The position numbers and the translations under genes were made by a program. The notes beneath the pieces are model-generated. The model had not been told where the DNA came from. It ran no database searches and saw only the letters and a program-made list of their open reading frames with translations. Shown one piece after another: positions 1 to 37,190 of a stretch of DNA of 64,000 nt (position 1 is its first letter; the number at the start of each line of letters is the position of its first letter). This stretch comes from Nocardia terpenica (GTDB lineage Bacteria > Actinomycetota > Actinomycetes > Mycobacteriales > Mycobacteriaceae): contig NZ_JABMCZ010000003.1 in assembly GCF_013186535.1 (NCBI RefSeq), positions 620,001 to 684,000 on the forward strand, written 5' to 3'.

Positions 1-1
1 G

Positions 2-28516
<28,515 letters not shown>

Positions 28517-28530
28517 GCGACACGGCCCGC

Positions 28531-28558
28531 CCCGCCGGGTACCGCACCACCCGGCGGG
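28531..28558 (+). terminator. Hairpin after the NRPS gene
   Basis: A perfect 10-bp stem, CCCGCCGGGT with ACCCGGCGGG, around an 8-base loop lies 14 bases after the NRPS stop. There is no T-run, as is common for actinomycete terminators. Confidence 0.6.
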
Positions 28559-28640
28559 CCTCTCAGCCAGGCCCTAGGCCAAGGTGCCCCTGGCTCTCGG
28601 CCCTGGTGGTCCAGCTTCGGTCCTGGTGAGTTGGGCGTGC

Positions 28641-28790
28641 GTGGTCTTGGTGAGCTTGGCTCTCGTGGTCCCGGTGGGCTGCGGCTCTCGTGGTCCCGGT
28701 GGGCTGCGGCTCTCGTGGTCCCGGTGGGCTGCGGCTCTCATGGTCCCGGCGGGCCACGGCTCGCATGATCCCGGCGTGCTTTTGGCCGGG
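28641..28790 (+). repeat. 25-bp tandem array in the NRPS-exporter gap
   Basis: Units of 25 bp start at 28641 (degenerate), 28666, 28691, 28716, 28741 (degenerate) and 28766. The best copies read TGGTCCCGGTGGGCTGCGG plus CTCTCG. The last unit is the left part of the REP-like palindrome at 28767. The 419-base gap between NRPS and exporter holds this array, the terminator hairpin and no gene that I can support. Confidence 0.85.
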
Positions 28791-28793
28791 ATC
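28767..28793. repeat. REP-like palindrome, intergenic copy
   Basis: Perfect 9-bp arms GATCCCGGC and GCCGGGATC surround the loop GTGCTTTTG. It has the same core as the copies at 55473, 55498, 58768 and (inverted) 1626. It could form a hairpin, but its recurrence favours a dispersed repeat over a gene-specific terminator. Confidence 0.8.
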
Positions 28794-28935
28794 TACCCGT
28801 GGAGGTCCGGTTGAGCGCTGGGAACGGCGGGGGTCGGGCTGTCCGGTGCGGGCAGAGGATGTGTGGTCGTTGGTAAATGGCGGGGCGGTGGCGCTTACGC
28901 TGGGTGGTTCCGGGTCGGGCAGAGGAGGGGATTCG

Positions 28936-29700
28936 ATGGAAGCGGATGCGGTGGCATTGCGGCTGGGCGGGTTGTACAAGAGGTTCGGTGGGCCGTGGGT
29001 GGTCGACGGGGTGGGCCTGGAGGTGCCCGCGGGGTCGTTCTTCGGGCTCGTCGGGCCCAATGGGGCCGGTAAGACCACCACGCTGTCGATGGCCGTGGGG
29101 CTGTTGCGGCCGGATGCGGGGCAGGCGCACATCTTCGGGGTCGACGTGTGGTCGGATCCGGTGCGCGCCAAGGCCATCGTGGGTGTGCTGCCGGACGGGC
29201 TGGCGCTGCCCGAGCGGCTGACCGGGCGCGAACTGCTCACCTACACCGGCCTGTTGCGCGGCATGGCGCCCGCCACCGTGGCCGAGCGGACCCAGGAGCT
29301 GCTCAGCGTCCTGGAGCTCACCGGCGCCGAGAACACCCTGGTGGTGGACTACTCGGCGGGCATGCGCAAGAAGATCGGCCTGGCCACGGCGCTGCTGCAC
29401 GGGCCCCGGCTGCTGGTGCTCGACGAACCGTTCGAGGCCGTGGATCCGGTGTCCGCGAGCACGATTCGCACCATCCTGCAGCGCTTCGTGAGCGGCGGCG
29501 GCTCGGTGGTGCTGTCCAGTCACGTGATGGCCCTGGTCGAGAACCTGTGCGACAACCTCGCCGTCATCGACCGCGGGCGGGTCGTGGCCGCGGGCACGGT
29601 CGGCGCGGTGCGCGGCGAGGGCACCCTCGAGGAGGCGTTCGTGCGGCTGGTCGGCGGCCGCGTCGGCGGAGACGAGGGGCTGTCGTGGTTGGCGTCCTGA
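28936..29700 (+). CDS. ABC transporter ATP-binding protein
   Basis: ATPase of an ABC-2-type exporter, 254 residues. Walker A GPNGAGKTT lies at residues 40-48, an ABC signature YSAGMRKK near residue 139, and Walker B LLVLDEPFEAVDP near residue 160. ATG 28936 is chosen because a strong ribosome site (GAGGAGG, 28922-28928) lies just upstream. The stop overlaps the GTG start of the permease gene, so the two are co-translated. It follows the NRPS gene in the same direction, so export of the peptide product is possible, but the pair is a generic drug/membrane exporter type and nothing in the sequence proves the link. Confidence 0.92.
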   Translation: MEADAVALRLGGLYKRFGGPWVVDGVGLEVPAGSFFGLVGPNGAGKTTTLSMAVGLLRPDAGQAHIFGVDVWSDPVRAKAIVGVLPDGLALPERLTGRELLTYTGLLRGMAPATVAERTQELLSVLELTGAENTLVVDYSAGMRKKIGLATALLHGPRLLVLDEPFEAVDPVSASTIRTILQRFVSGGGSVVLSSHVMALVENLCDNLAVIDRGRVVAAGTVGAVRGEGTLEEAFVRLVGGRVGGDEGLSWLAS

Positions 29701-31259
29701 TCCGCATGCGGTGGCGAATCACCCTGCGCGCGTTGAGCGGTGGGGGCGCGGCCGTCGCCTTCGCGCTCGGTACGATGGTCGGCGTGCTGGTCGCGGTCGC
29801 GACCGCGGCGGGCATGGCCGCCGCCGGGCACGCCTGGGACCTGCCATCGGCGATCAATGTCGCCGCCACGCTGTACGCGGTGTGGACCATGGGCTGGCTT
29901 TTCGGCCCCATCCTGACCGGCAGCAGCGACGAAACCCTGCAGCCCGAACACTTTCGGCTGCTGCCGCTGAGCCATCGGCAGCTGGCGATCGGGCTGCTGG
30001 CCGTGTCCTGCTCCGGTCCGGCGGCGGTGGTCAATCTCATCGCCTTCGGCGGCGTGATCGCGCTGGCGGCTCAATCAGGCGTCGCCGCAACGATTGTCGC
30101 GATCGTCGGCACCGTCGGTCAGGTGGCGTTCGTGATCCTGCTGTCGCGGGTGCTGCTGGCCTGGCTCGGCGCGGCCATGCGCTCGCGCCGCGGCCGCGAT
30201 CTGGGCGTCGTGCTGGCCGCCCTGGTCGGCCTGTCGTATTACCCGCTGCAACTGCTCATCACCTATATGGCCCCGCGGCTACAGCACGCCTCGCGGCCAT
30301 TGGAACTCGCGCTGCGGATCGTGCCCTCCGGCTGGGTGCCGTATGCGGTCGAGGCCGCCGCGCGCGGGCAATGGTGGTGGTCGATCGCCGCCCTGGCGGG
30401 CCTGGCCGTGCTGTCGGTGCTGCTGTGGCAGGCCTGGGCGGTGCTGCTGCGCCGTCGGCTGACGGTCCCGGCGGCCGGTGGCGCAGCGGTGCGCGTCCAG
30501 GGCGCGGGTCGGCTGGAACGGCTGGTCCCCGCGACCGCGCTGGGTGCGGTGGTGGTCAAGGAGTTGCGGACCTGGTGGCGCGACAGTCGCCGCCGGGCGG
30601 CCCTGCTGCCGCTGCTGTTGATCGGCATCCTGCTGCCGGTATTCCTCTCGCTCCAGAAGGCCGGTGGCGCAGCGCCGTTCGCGGCCCTGTTCGTGGTGAC
30701 GCTCGCCGTGATGGCCAGCGCCAATATGTACGGCTTCGACGGCACCGCGATCTGGCACACCCTGCTCATCCCCGGCGCGATCCGGGTCGACGTCCGCGGC
30801 CGCATGCTGGCCTGGGCGGTGGTGGTCGGGACACCGGCCTTGCTGCTGGCACTCGTCATGCCCGGCGCGACGGGCCACGCCGCCCTGTACCCGTGGGTGG
30901 TGTCGCTGCTGCCCGGCATGCTCGGTGTCGGCGCCAGTGCGGCCATCCTCCTGTCCGCGTACACGGCGTATCCGCTTCCGCCGCAACGCGGTAACCCGTT
31001 CGCCAGCGGCAACAACAACCCCGGCTGCGCCCGACTCCTGGTGCAGGCGGTGGTCACGGTCACCCAGCTGCTGGTGAGCCTCCCCGCCGTAGCCATCCTG
31101 GGAATCGGCCACTACCTGCACAACCCTCTGATCGAGTGGTGCGCCCTCCCCGCAGGCCTCGCCCTCGGCATCGCAGCCACAGCACTCGCTGCCCGCCTCG
31201 CCGAAAAGCGGGTGAACAACCACGGCCCCGAACTACTCGCGGAGGTCAGACCACGCTGA
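29685..31259 (+). CDS. ABC-2-type transporter membrane protein
   Basis: Permease partner of the preceding ATPase, 524 residues. It has many hydrophobic spans spread over its length, the first around residues 19-41 (from ALSGGGAAVA), with two membrane halves separated by a more polar stretch near the middle. GTG 29685 is preferred over ATG 29706 because GAGGGG lies just before it and the 16-base overlap with the ATPase gene suggests translational coupling. Substrate unknown; delivery of the NRPS product is an inference from position only. Confidence 0.85.
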   Translation: MVGVLIRMRWRITLRALSGGGAAVAFALGTMVGVLVAVATAAGMAAAGHAWDLPSAINVAATLYAVWTMGWLFGPILTGSSDETLQPEHFRLLPLSHRQLAIGLLAVSCSGPAAVVNLIAFGGVIALAAQSGVAATIVAIVGTVGQVAFVILLSRVLLAWLGAAMRSRRGRDLGVVLAALVGLSYYPLQLLITYMAPRLQHASRPLELALRIVPSGWVPYAVEAAARGQWWWSIAALAGLAVLSVLLWQAWAVLLRRRLTVPAAGGAAVRVQGAGRLERLVPATALGAVVVKELRTWWRDSRRRAALLPLLLIGILLPVFLSLQKAGGAAPFAALFVVTLAVMASANMYGFDGTAIWHTLLIPGAIRVDVRGRMLAWAVVVGTPALLLALVMPGATGHAALYPWVVSLLPGMLGVGASAAILLSAYTAYPLPPQRGNPFASGNNNPGCARLLVQAVVTVTQLLVSLPAVAILGIGHYLHNPLIEWCALPAGLALGIAATALAARLAEKRVNNHGPELLAEVRPR

Positions 31260-31322
31260 TCCCGGCTACACTGCGGGAGAAGTCCGGCGAGACAATCGTT
31301 CCACCTGGGAGGGGGAGGGGTG

Positions 31323-31863
31323 GTGGTTTCCGTGGCGATGCCCGCGCCCGACGCAGCCTCGGCGCTGCAACCGGCATCCGATCGATGGACCGCTGCCGAC
31401 CTCGACCATCTGCCCGACAACGGACTCAGGTAATGGCTCGAACGCGCGATCGATGATGCTCTACCGCCGGACTATTTCTCGATCGCGGGCGTCGGGGTGC
31501 TCATCGGTGACGACGAGCCCATCCCGGATTTGATCGTGGGTATCGGCGAGATCCCGATGGATGGCCGGGCGTACCGATCGAGCAGGTCGTTCTCGCCGTC
31601 GAGGTGGTCTCGGCCTCGACTACCGTGCAGGATCGCGTGGCCAAGCCGTATCTCTACGCCGAGGCCGGTATCGCCAACTATGGCGCATCGAGATCAATCC
31701 GTTCAAGAGCCGGCTTCCCGGCGAGTCGTTACCGGTGCTGTTCGCCCAAGTCCTCGGCGACAACGGTGAATACGAACTGACGCACCGCATTTCCGCAGGC
31801 CATTCGGCGACTCTCCATTCCCCGTTCGAATTCACCATCGACCCCGCGACTTTGTTGCACTAG
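31323..31863 (+). pseudogene. Broken Uma2-family (DUF820) nuclease-like gene
   Basis: Reading starts at GTG 31323 behind a GGGAGGGGGAGGGG ribosome site and gives WTAADLDHLPDNGLR before a TAA at 31431. The rest of the family sequence follows in shifting frames: GVLIGDDEPIPDLIVG, then VAKPYLYAEAGIANY, then WRIEINPFKSRLPGES and FEFTIDPATLLH up to TAG 31861-31863. The order of segments matches Uma2 proteins of actinomycetes, with about 20 residues missing after the first segment and at least two frameshifts. It cannot make a functional product. It overlaps the end of the next remnant on the opposite strand. Confidence 0.8.
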
Positions 31864-32065
31864 TCGATCGCGTCGGTGACCCGCTGGGCCAGTGTGCGGA
31901 GGTGATCGATCAGTTCCGGAGGGTCTTGGACTCGACATGGGAAGCCGCCGTGCGCAGGCCCATGGCCACGGCGACGGCCTCGTCGTCGTCCAGCAGCAGC
32001 GGCGGCAGCGTCGCGCCCGCGCCGAGGCGGTCGGCGAGTTCCGCGCCGGACCATGTGGTTTTCAT
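31860..32065 (-). pseudogene. Remnant of a WYL/YafY-type transcriptional regulator
   Basis: From ATG at 32065 the frame reads TWSGAELADRLG, then jumps to GAGATLPPLLLDDDEAVA and VAMGLRTAA, which are separate parts of a YafY-like regulator. Most of the winged helix-turn-helix between them is missing. After a further jump, PPELIDHLRTLAQRVTDAID in another frame matches the usual C-terminus, ending at TAG (31860-31862). Two large internal deletions plus a frame change leave about 65 of an expected 320 or so residues. Such regulators often sit divergent from epoxide hydrolase genes, as here. Confidence 0.65.
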
Positions 32066-32977
32066 ATCACTCCCTTCCGCATCGAGATCCCGCGGCAGCA
32101 GCTCGACGACCTGCGCGACCGCCTCGCCCGGGTGCGGTGGCCCGCGCCGCTGCCGGGCGACGATTGGGACACCGGGGTGCCGACCGCATGGCTGCGCGGC
32201 CTCGTCGACTACTGGCGCGACGGCTACGACCGGCGGGCGGCCGAGCGGGAACTGAACTCTCCGGTAACGGATTCCGGCTGGACCACCGAGCGCATCGCCC
32301 GCGCCTGGGACGAGCTGATGCGGCGGCTCGGCTACGACCGCTACGGTGTGCAGGGCGGTGATATCGGCGCGGCGGTGAGCCCCCAGGTCGGCCGCGTCGC
32401 ACCGGATCGGGTGCTGGGCATGCACGTCAACGGCGGGCCGGGACCGCTTGCGCCCGTGCCGATTCCGGAGCCCGAACTGGCCGAGCTGACCGACGCCGAG
32501 CGCGATCAGGTGCGGCGGATCGACGCGTTCATGCGAGAGGAGTTCGGCTACATCGCCATTCAGTCCACCCGCCCGCGGACCCTCGCCTACGGCCTCGCCG
32601 ACTCGCCGGTCGGTCAGCTGGCATGGATCACCGACAAGTTCCGGGAGTGGACCCATCCGCGGAACGCGCTGCCCGACACCATCATCGACCGCGACCGGCT
32701 GCTGACCAATGTCCTGCTGTACTGGCTCACCGGCACCGCCGGGTCGGCCGCGTACGTCGGCTACGCCCAGGGCGGGGCGTGGGGCCCGCTGCCGAATTCC
32801 GGAGTGCCCACGGGGGCCATCGTTTTCGCGCACGATGTCGGCATCCGCCGGTACGCGGAGACGGCCAACACGATTACGCACTGGGTGGATGTCGATCGGG
32901 GTGGTCACTTCGCGGCGCTGGCGGAACCGGAGTTGCTGGTCTGCGACATTCGGGAGTTCTTCCGCACTCTCCGCTGA
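32066..32977 (+). pseudogene. Internally deleted epoxide hydrolase (EHN plus alpha/beta hydrolase)
   Basis: The family N-terminus is clear (ITPFRIEIPRQQLDDLRDRL, then WRDGYDRRAAERELN), as is the C-terminal half (GWTTERIARAWDELMRRLGY, GGDIG with the nucleophile Asp, the catalytic His in RGGHFAALAEPELL). About 85-90 residues are missing at about 32258, between ERELN and SPVTDSGW. This removes the HGWPGS oxyanion loop and the first hydrolase strands. No start codon exists in frame at the expected place; the frame stays open upstream only through the antisense of the WYL remnant. Probably inactive, though the remaining frame is intact to TGA 32977. Confidence 0.7.
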
Positions 32978-33015
32978 AACGGCCCGCCGCGCCCGATACG
33001 GGAGAAAATGAAGCG

Positions 33016-33651
33016 GTGACGCATCCAGGGCCCGGTCGGCCGCGTCAGATCCTCGACGCCGCCGCGGAGCTGTTCACCACCCGCGGCTATGCCAGCACCT
33101 CCACCCGCGGTATCGCCGACGCGGTCGGCATCCGGCAGGCGTCGCTGTATCACCATTTCGCGTCCAAGGACGATTTGCTCGACGCCCTGCTCGACGAAAC
33201 CGTCACCGGGGCACTGGAATTGGCGGTACGGCTGGCCGAGGTCCCCGACCCGGCCGCCGTCCGCCTGTACGCGCTGGCCCGCTTCGATGTGCACCAATTG
33301 TGCTCGGCCCGTTGGAATCTCGGCTCACTCTACTTCCTCCCGGAGGTCCGCTCCGAGCGCTTCGCCGGGTTTCGCCGTCGCCGCGACGAGCTCCGCGGCC
33401 ACTACGAGCACCTGGCCGCCCTGGTGATCGCCGCCGGGCCCCGCACCGAGGCCCGCATCCTCCCGTTCCGCCTGGTCGAGAGCGTGATCAATCTGCGCTC
33501 GGACGAGGGCATCGCCCCGGCGTACGCGTGCCGCCTCATTCCGGACGCCATTCTGCCCATGATCGGCTGGGTGGGGGACGTGGACGAGGTCCGCGCCTCG
33601 GCCGACGCGCTGCTGGACCGCCTGACGCCGTCCCGGCCACCCGTACACTGA
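33016..33651 (+). CDS. TetR-family transcriptional regulator
   Basis: A DNA-binding repressor of 211 residues. The N-terminal helix-turn-helix is clear (ILDAAAELFTTRGYASTSTR, then GIADAVGIRQASLYHHFASK). The variable ligand-binding half follows. GTG 33016 is used; GGAG at 33001-33004 is the nearest ribosome site. The MFS efflux gene begins 66 bases downstream on the same strand, so this is the likely regulator of that pump. The ligand is unknown. Confidence 0.9.
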   Translation: MTHPGPGRPRQILDAAAELFTTRGYASTSTRGIADAVGIRQASLYHHFASKDDLLDALLDETVTGALELAVRLAEVPDPAAVRLYALARFDVHQLCSARWNLGSLYFLPEVRSERFAGFRRRRDELRGHYEHLAALVIAAGPRTEARILPFRLVESVINLRSDEGIAPAYACRLIPDAILPMIGWVGDVDEVRASADALLDRLTPSRPPVH

Positions 33652-33717
33652 GTCCAGCGCGGTGGTACTCGAGCGGCACGGATTCGACGGACATTCCCAC
33701 TATCGGCGGGAGCGACG

Positions 33718-35337
33718 ATGACGGACGTGGAGTTCGACCCGGCCCGGCAGGGGCGCAGGCGCTGGTTCGCCCTCGCGGTGCTCGCCCTCGGCCTGGCGAT
33801 GGTGGTGCTGGACGGCACCGTCGTCGGGGTCTCGCTGCCGGTGATCATTGCCGACCTGGGGCTCGATTTCACCCAGGCGCAGTGGGTCAACAGCGTCTAC
33901 TCGGTCGTGTTCGCCGCGCTGCTGATCACCGCCGGGCGGCTCGGCGACCGGCTGGGGCGGCGGCGGATCTTCGCGCTCGGGGTGGTGGTGTTCGTGGCGG
34001 GCAGCCTGCTCGCCGCCGCCGCGCAGGATCCCGGCGCGCTGATCTGGGGCCGCATCGTGCAGGGCGTCGGCGGCGCGTGCGTGCTGCCGGGCACGCTGTC
34101 CACGGTGAACGCCACCTTCCGCGACCGCGATCGGGTGATCGCCTTCGCGGTGTGGGGTTCGGTGATGTCGGGGGCGGCGGCCGTCGGCCCGCTGCTCGGC
34201 GGCTGGCTCACCACCGACTACACCTGGCCGTGGATCTTCCTGGTGAACCTGCCGATCGGGCTGGTGGTGCTGGCCGGTATCGCGGCCGTGGTGCCGGAGA
34301 CCCGGATGGACGGCCACGCCCCGGGGCTCGATGTGGACGGATTCCTGCTCAGCGCGGCGGGTTTCGGGCTGGTGGTGTTCGCGCTGATCGAGGGGCAGAC
34401 CTACGGCTGGTGGCGGCCGCTGCGGGACTTCCACCTGCTCGGGGTGACCTGGTCGCGGCGGGCGTCGAGTTCGCCGATTCCGGTGCTGCTGGTGGTCGGG
34501 CTCGCGCTGCTGGCGTTGTTCGTGCTGTGGGAGCGGCATCGGGCGCTGGTGAAACGATCTGCGCTGCTGGATCTTTCGCTGTTCCGGCGGCCGGGGTTCC
34601 GGTGGGGCAACGCGGCCGCGTTCGTCGTCGCGCTGGGCGAGTTCGGACTGTTGTTCGCGCTGCCGCTGTTTCTGGTGAATGTGCTCGGATTGTCGCCGCT
34701 GCGAAGCGGTTTCGTGCTCGCGGCGATGGCGCTGGGCGCGTTCGTGGCGGGCGGGGCGACCGAGGGGCTGGCCCGTGCGCTCGGGCCGGTGCGCATCGTG
34801 CGGGTCGGCCTGGCGATCGAGGCGGTGGCGGTCGCGGTGACCGCGCTCGTCGTGACCGCCCACATCTCGCCGTGGCTGCTGGGCGGTCTGCTCGCCTGCT
34901 ACGGCGTCGGCCTGGGCCTGGCCTCGGCGCAGCTGACCGGCACCGTGCTGGCCGGGGTGCCCGTCGCCGCGTCGGGGCAGGGCTCGGCCACGCAATCCAC
35001 CCTCCGACAGGTCGGTTCGGCGCTCGGCGCGGCCGTATTGGGCGGCATCCTCTCGATCTCCCTCGGCCACCTCCTGCCGCGCCGCCTATCCGCGCTGCCC
35101 GGCATCCCCCCGCACGCCGTCGACGCGGCCACCACCGCCACCCGCGATTCCGCCGGTGGCGCGATCACCACCCTGCGCGCCCACCACATCACCGGCCCGG
35201 TGGTCGACACGCTGTCTCGCGCCTTCACCGACGCCACCCGCCTCACCATGCTCGGCGCGGCCGTCTTCCTGGCCCTCGGATTACTCGCGTCCCTGCGGAT
35301 CCCGTCATCCGCCGAGAACGTTTCCCGGCTTCCGTGA
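33718..35337 (+). CDS. MFS multidrug efflux transporter (DHA2, 14-helix type)
   Basis: A proton-driven drug exporter of the inner membrane, 539 residues, with the length and pattern of the EmrB/QacA group. Visible signatures are motif A GRLGDRLGRRRIF after the second helix, the D1 region LDGTVVGVSLPVI in helix 1, and the antiporter motif GPLLGGWL in helix 5. A GCGGGAGCG ribosome site lies just before ATG 33718. It follows a tetR gene in the same direction and converges with the NUDIX remnant. Substrates cannot be read from sequence. Confidence 0.93.
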   Translation: MTDVEFDPARQGRRRWFALAVLALGLAMVVLDGTVVGVSLPVIIADLGLDFTQAQWVNSVYSVVFAALLITAGRLGDRLGRRRIFALGVVVFVAGSLLAAAAQDPGALIWGRIVQGVGGACVLPGTLSTVNATFRDRDRVIAFAVWGSVMSGAAAVGPLLGGWLTTDYTWPWIFLVNLPIGLVVLAGIAAVVPETRMDGHAPGLDVDGFLLSAAGFGLVVFALIEGQTYGWWRPLRDFHLLGVTWSRRASSSPIPVLLVVGLALLALFVLWERHRALVKRSALLDLSLFRRPGFRWGNAAAFVVALGEFGLLFALPLFLVNVLGLSPLRSGFVLAAMALGAFVAGGATEGLARALGPVRIVRVGLAIEAVAVAVTALVVTAHISPWLLGGLLACYGVGLGLASAQLTGTVLAGVPVAASGQGSATQSTLRQVGSALGAAVLGGILSISLGHLLPRRLSALPGIPPHAVDAATTATRDSAGGAITTLRAHHITGPVVDTLSRAFTDATRLTMLGAAVFLALGLLASLRIPSSAENVSRLP

Positions 35338-35373
35338 TCGGGGGTGGGCTCAGCCGGGACCGGGGGAACCGGG

Positions 35374-35771
35374 CTACCAGTCGATCAGATCCAGCTCGTG
35401 CAGCCGCTGGAACACCAACATCGACCCGGGCGCCACGCGTTCCATTGCCGCGTACTCGCTCACCGTGAAGTACCGGAGTTCGGCTACCTCGCTGGTTGGC
35501 TGGGGGTCGCCGGTGAGGTCGGCGGTGAAGCAGGTCATGTGTAGGCGGGTGCCGGGGGCTGGCCGACCGCCTCGCAGTGGAAGACGCCGAGTTCGCGGTG
35601 GGCGACCACGTCGACGCCGAGTTCCTCGCGTACCTCGCGGTGCAGCGCCTGCACCGGGGTCTCGCCGGGGTCGATCTTGCCGCCCGCCATGTAGAAGATG
35701 TCCTTCCCGGCCGAACGGGCCTGCAACAGGCGGCGATCGCGCACATGGGCCAGGGCGGAGGTGTGAATCAT
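35374..35771 (-). pseudogene. NUDIX hydrolase gene with a single frameshift
   Basis: From its start at 35771 the protein shows a complete NUDIX box (G-x5-E-x7-REVREELGV, from GKIDPGE onward), which binds the metal for cleaving nucleoside diphosphate-linked substrates. The frame then runs into a stop after FHCEAVGQPPAPAYT. In the next frame the family C-terminus continues (LHMTCFTADLTGDPQP, SEVAELRYFTVSEYAAME, LHELDLIDW) to TAG 35374-35376. One base is missing near a run of five C/G at about 35551-35560. Either the gene is recently broken or there is a sequencing error in the homopolymer. Confidence 0.82.
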
Positions 35772-35793
35772 GCGGTGTGCCTTCCGTTCTCGA

Positions 35794-36324
35794 TCAACGG
35801 GTGGGTGGGGCCAGCTTCCAGTGCACGTGCAGCGCGGAAGCGATCTCGGGCAGGATTGTCACGGGAATATTCTTGTGGCGCAGCATCTTCCGGATCTCGA
35901 TCACCTGTTCGCGCTTGCGATGCTCGTAGGCGTTGGCGATCGGGCGGACCACCGGCGGAATGGACAGCAGTACCAGCTCGCCGTGCGGTTCGTCGCCACC
36001 GGTCACATCCAGCGCCAGCGACCAGCGGGCCCGCTCGTCGAGGGCGAACCGGGCGGCCACCACGCGGTCCCAGTCGAGGCTGGAGGCCGTCCACGGCGTG
36101 CGCCGGTGGATGACCTGGTCGGTCAGCACCACCACATCCCGCCCGAACAGCGCCACCAGCACGGCGATTCCGGCGGCCGCCCCGGCCAGCAGCCCGGTGA
36201 ACACCCGGTTCACCCCGAACACGCCGACGATTACGCCGCACACGACCACCGTGGTCAGCACCCCCAGCGAGCCGTACACCAGCGCCCGTCGCCCGGGGAC
36301 CACGCCCGCCCGCACCACATTCAT
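35794..36324 (-). CDS. Membrane-anchored PH-domain protein
   Basis: 176 residues with two adjacent hydrophobic spans near the N-terminus (ALVYGSLGVLTTVVVCGVIV, then the stretch from VFTGLLAGAAAGIA to FG). A soluble bacterial PH-like domain follows, starting DVVVLTDQVIHRRTPW. The start ATG 36324 is fixed by AGGAGG seven bases upstream. It lies 65 bases after the encapsulin gene on the same strand, but a hairpin sits in that gap and it has its own strong ribosome site. Molecular role unknown. Confidence 0.8.
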   Translation of the reverse strand: MNVVRAGVVPGRRALVYGSLGVLTTVVVCGVIVGVFGVNRVFTGLLAGAAAGIAVLVALFGRDVVVLTDQVIHRRTPWTASSLDWDRVVAARFALDERARWSLALDVTGGDEPHGELVLLSIPPVVRPIANAYEHRKREQVIEIRKMLRHKNIPVTILPEIASALHVHWKLAPPTR

Positions 36325-36372
36325 CGATACCTCCTGCGCACCGCGCACCCACGGTACCGACTCCCGCCCGAT

Positions 36373-36389
36373 GCCGCCGGGATGGCGGC
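36373..36389 (-). terminator. Small hairpin after the encapsulin gene
   Basis: GCCGCC (36373-36378) pairs with GGCGGC (36384-36389) directly after the encapsulin stop codon. The stem is short and no T-run is visible, so at most a weak terminator. Confidence 0.35.
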
Positions 36390-37190
36390 TCAGGCACCCA
36401 TCGCGACCGCGGCCTCGGCGGTGTACACCAGGAAGGTCAGGCTCTCCTGGAAGTACAGCTGCACCGTGTCCGCGTCGTGGGACAGATAGCCGATGGACAG
36501 GTCCTGGCCCAGTTGCAGATCGAAATCGCCGCCGCGCGTGGTCAGGACGAACGCGCCGTCGATCGCGGGCGCCCAGATGATCTGGCCCTCCGGAATCAGC
36601 CGCTCGATGTGGGTGCGGATCGGGTGCCCGTGGTCGGAGGTCTCGCTGACCTGGGTGTACAGGTCGGCGCTGAGCAGTACCGAATACGGCCCGTCCACAC
36701 CGGCCAGCCGCAGCTCGCTCAGCGCCTGCGCGACGGCCTCCGGCGCGAGCCGCGGATCGCCGGGCTGGGCGATGGGCCGATTGGACGCGGCGGCCCGGAT
36801 GCCGGTGATCTGCGCGGCCGGATAGCCCTCGAAGATGGCCCGGTCCTCGGCGTAGGCGATCTTGCGGGCGGCGTCCTTCACCGGGTCCAGATCGGTGTCC
36901 TGCGCGCCGCGCTCGACATTGTCCAGCTCCTCGCGCGAGAGCGTGAACGGCACCCGCAGCTCGACCAGCGGCGCCACCTGCCGCTGCCGGGCCAGCACGC
37001 CCGCGTCGGGCGCGGCGATGGGGGTGGTGCGGCCCAGGCCGACCGCCGAATAGTCGGTGCCGTGCGGACCGGACACGTCGACCACGCGGCGACCGGCGAT
37101 GTGCCGCTTGAACGTCCGGGTCGCCTCCTCCTCGATCGCCGACCATGCCTCGGAGGTGATCGGCGCGAGTTCGCGGTGCAGGTTGTTCAT
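36390..37190 (-). CDS. enc: Encapsulin nanocompartment shell protein (linocin/Cfp29 type)
   Basis: Self-assembling shell protein with the HK97 phage-capsid fold, 266 residues, the usual family-1 length. Recognisable segments: NNLHRELAPITSEAWSAIEE at the N-terminus, RRVVDVSGPHGTDYSAV, PIRTHIERLIPEGQIIWAP, and the C-terminal YFQESLTFLVYTAEAAVA. The start codon overlaps the stop of the DyP peroxidase gene as ATGA, a tight two-gene operon. The shell encloses the peroxidase through the latter's C-terminal tail. M. tuberculosis has the same pair (Rv0798c, Rv0799c). Confidence 0.97.
   Translation of the reverse strand: MNNLHRELAPITSEAWSAIEEEATRTFKRHIAGRRVVDVSGPHGTDYSAVGLGRTTPIAAPDAGVLARQRQVAPLVELRVPFTLSREELDNVERGAQDTDLDPVKDAARKIAYAEDRAIFEGYPAAQITGIRAAASNRPIAQPGDPRLAPEAVAQALSELRLAGVDGPYSVLLSADLYTQVSETSDHGHPIRTHIERLIPEGQIIWAPAIDGAFVLTTRGGDFDLQLGQDLSIGYLSHDADTVQLYFQESLTFLVYTAEAAVAMGA

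Noticed and set aside
28936..31259. Calling the ABC pair a dedicated exporter of the NRPS product
   Set aside because: Only position supports it; a terminator-like hairpin and a repeat array separate the genes, and the family is generic.
31892..32065. An upstream in-frame start for the epoxide hydrolase
   Set aside because: The frame stays open only across the antisense of the WYL-regulator remnant, and its translation has no epoxide-hydrolase character.
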